A stretch of 64,000 bases of DNA from Cokeromyces recurvatus (lineage: Eukaryota > Mucoromycota > Mucoromycetes > Mucorales > Mucoraceae): NCBI RefSeq assembly GCF_025118155.1, contig NW_026251401.1:582501-646500 (forward strand), given 5' to 3'. Under the pieces are notes generated by a model, which was given only the letters and a program-made list of their open reading frames with translations, was not told where the DNA came from and did not search any database. Each line of letters opens with the position of its first letter. Positions within the stretch are counted from its first letter, which is position 1. Positions 61,554 through 64,000 of the stretch are shown piece after piece. Made by a program: the position numbers and the translations under genes.

Positions 61554-63391
61554 ATGTTCTTTGAAGCCACTTATGTACCTTCACCACCTTTATCTGTTGC
61601 TAGTATAGGTATAAAAGATCAATATAAAAATAACTGACTGCCTATATTTAAATATTGTATAGATGACAATGACATTCCGAGTATAAATGCTGAGTTACCG
61701 ACGATGAATGACAACAGTGGTAAACAATCTATTGAATCTGATATTGAATCTGATTCAGATAAGCCAGTGGATCATGTTATATTTGTAATTCACGTAAGTT
61801 ATAAACTGACCAACATTGTGTACTATTCAGTTACTTGACTATTTTTTTGTTTTGTTTTACATGTTTAGGGTATTGGACAGGTATGATGGATAACACGACT
61901 ACCAATTTGCAAATAAATGACATGTATTCTTTCTTATTTTATTATATAGCAAACAGAACAATATGGTCACTTTTATGAACACAGTAAGAGATATATATAT
62001 ATATATAACAACTTATAGTTAGTTAAATAGATGAAATATATCTAAATAAATAAAAAAAAATTGTCTTTGTTAGTTGAAAATTTGCAAGAAACAACTAGAC
62101 AAGTATTACAAGCCAAGATACCAGATCATAATGTACGCATTGAGCTTATACCCATTGAATGGCATCGACATATCCATGATCAAGTTGACCCTCTTCTTAA
62201 CAAAATTACTTTGAAATCAATACCTACTATTAGACTTATCGAGAATGATTATCTTGCTGACGTTCTCTTTTATTTCTCTAAAGAGAGGGGCCAGACGATT
62301 GTTGACAATGTCACTCAATTATTTAATACGTCATATCATAACTTTATCTCTAAACATCCTGACTTTAAAGGGAAAATTATCATCCTGGGTTATTCCTTAG
62401 GTGGCATCATTACTTGGGATATTTTATCACACCAAAGAGAATTACAAACTAGGGAAGAAAAGGAAGCGTATAATAGCATGAACACCATCCAATTCTCAAA
62501 GTTGGATTTTAAGCCACATTATTTTTATGGATTAGGTTCACCTATTGGAGCAGTCTTGGTCTTTCGAGGTCAAGATCCAAAATATTATCATCCTGAATAT
62601 GATATTCAATTTGAAAACATCTTTCATCCTTTTGACCCATTGGTATGTGGCTCATCAAGAATATATATATATATATATTTGTATATGTATACAGTCTACT
62701 AATAATAATAATAATAAAGGGTTATCGATTTGAACCTTTATTTAATGATTACTTTATAGATAAACCTGCTGTATTAATAGAAAGATCATTCCCAATAGGT
62801 CCCTCTTTCTCTTTTCCATCATTCCCCTCTACAGGTTTCTTTTCCTTTTTTTCAGGGAAACAACAAGAAAATAAGGCTGCAAAAACAATTTATAATGCTA
62901 CTTCTGAAACTGCAGATAACCAAAAGGAACAAAAGACATCATCCTCTTTAGGATTTATGACTTCTTTATTTCAATACTTTTCGAAAGGGGGCGGTATTGT
63001 CGATTCTACTTCTTCAAAAGAACAAGAGTCAATTGTAGGTTCAGTAAATGCTGTTGCTGCTGCTGCTGCTGCCGATGATGATGATGACAATGATGATAAA
63101 AGTATAATTGCTGCTGCTGCTGCTGCTGCTGCCGTTGCAACAACATGTTGGGATCCAATACAGACTAGAGAACAATTGTTAGCATTACGTGATGACCTGG
63201 ATAGAACACTAAAGAATCTGTCTATGAATGAAAAAAGAAAAAGACGACCAAAGACGATCAGGTCTAAAACGATTCATGCTTTAGAAGATGACTATTATAG
63301 CAGTAGCATATACTCTTCTTCGTTAGAACAAAACTCGGATGGTTCTGTTATGATGGATAAATTCATATCTAAAAATTGGCAAGAGAATGAT

Positions 63392-63423
<32 letters not shown>

Positions 63424-64000
63424 AGCTACAAGATTAAAGCTTCGAAAGACAAAGACAACAGAACCAAGGATGGCAAGACATCATTTAGTAGAGATCTTAG
63501 GTATTGATGGTGTTTCTGTAGATGAACGAAGTCGAATAATAACAACCACATTGAATAAAGACAACAAAGAGCCTTTCCTAAAACCTAATAATCAAAAGTA
63601 TGACTACTCTTTTGAAGGAAAGAAGAAGAAAGAAGAAGATGAATCCATGAAAGTTGAAGATCACTTGATAAATGAAAAATCAACAACACATCCTAATAAT
63701 AATAATATTTGGTTAGATTTAGATAATGAGCTTAATAAACCAGGCCCTGCAATTACAAATCCAGGAGAGTCTAAAGCAGATGTAGCTCAAGATGCTACAG
63801 TTGTTGCTCATACAAACACAAAAGCTCAAGAGAAGGATAAACAAACAGATATTGAAGAAGAGATGGAGGTAAACAAGCTGCTACCAGGGAAAAGACGTAT
63901 GGACTATGTTTTACAGCCTGAAAGTGTTATGTCAATGATTGCTAATGAATATCTTATTGGCTTACGTGCTCATTTCTCTTATTGGACGAACAAGGACTTT
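61554..64000 (+). CDS. DDHD-domain, phosphatidic acid-preferring phospholipase A1-like protein (3' end off window)
   Basis: Intracellular phospholipase of the DDHD1/DDHD2/Sec23IP family. Exons 61554..61608, 61663..61793, 61869..61880 (only 12 nt, GGTATTGGACAG), 61950..61983, 62074..62642 and 62720 onward; at least 693 codons remain open at the right edge. Motifs: VIFVIHGIGQ, spread over exons 2 and 3; the nucleophile elbow LGYSLGGI (GxSxG, Ser catalytic); and FYGLGSPIGAVLVFRG, FENIFHPFDPLGYRFEPL as in DDHD enzymes. After a long Ser/Gln/Ala low-complexity insert (GCT runs near 63053-63070 and 63110-63132, CAG run 63393-63420), the DDHD domain is recognisable as RRMDYVLQPESVMSMIANEY and FSYWTNKDF at the very end. 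The catalytic Asp and His lie in the last part or beyond the window. Confidence 0.9.

Noticed and set aside
1..64000. tRNA or rRNA genes
   Set aside because: I saw no cloverleaf with B-box consensus or rRNA-like segment by eye; a tRNA scan would be needed to exclude them.

Overview
The window looks like nuclear DNA of an early-diverging filamentous fungus, most likely Mucoromycota and probably Mucorales. This is inferred from the very AT-rich intergenic DNA with long A/T homopolymers, short introns of mostly 45-110 nt with GT..AG ends, and typical fungal proteins (Ole1, Nde-type NADH dehydrogenase, Alg12, Spf1, Tvp23). Transposon relics also point that way. I joined exons by hand. For every complete gene below except the frameshifted HMG-box gene, the exons joined as given keep one open frame to the stop.

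Layout. 1-2.3 kb: sphingolipid delta-4 desaturase (+) and holocytochrome c synthase (-). 2.7-5.1 kb: a broken Fanzor (TnpB-like RNA-guided nuclease) gene. 5.1-9.1 kb: almost 4 kb of gene-poor AT-rich DNA. 9.1-10.9 kb: forkhead transcription factor. 11.35-15.01 kb: a transposon with inverted ends and a TA duplication whose only recognisable cargo is a second broken Fanzor. 15.2-27 kb: an SR-rich protein of unknown role, a heat shock factor, an Alg12 mannosyltransferase fused to a glutaredoxin domain, an alternative NADH dehydrogenase, and Ole1 delta-9 desaturase. 27-36.8 kb: accessory region with 22-bp tandem repeats, a Tc1/mariner transposase fragment, a decayed unknown gene and a LINE split by an insertion. 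37-51 kb: secreted helical protein, small cytochrome b5, eIF5B carrying an intein, Tvp23, and the P5A ATPase Spf1. 51-54 kb: LINE and mariner relics. 54-64 kb: zinc-ribbon/double HMG-box protein, a Kelch-ectodomain transmembrane kinase, NudC, and a DDHD-type phospholipase cut off by the right edge.

The genes are monocistronic. A loose theme is membrane lipid and ER/Golgi function (sphingolipid and fatty-acid desaturation, Alg12, Spf1, Tvp23, PA-type phospholipase), with two mitochondrial electron-transfer genes.

Most notable items: the eIF5B P-loop intein; the Alg12-glutaredoxin fusion, whose CPYS active site is assembled across an intron; a receptor-like Kelch-TM-kinase; two Fanzor relics, one inside a mariner-like TIR element; and unusual gene structures (start codon split by an intron, a 12-nt microexon, a GC-AG intron).
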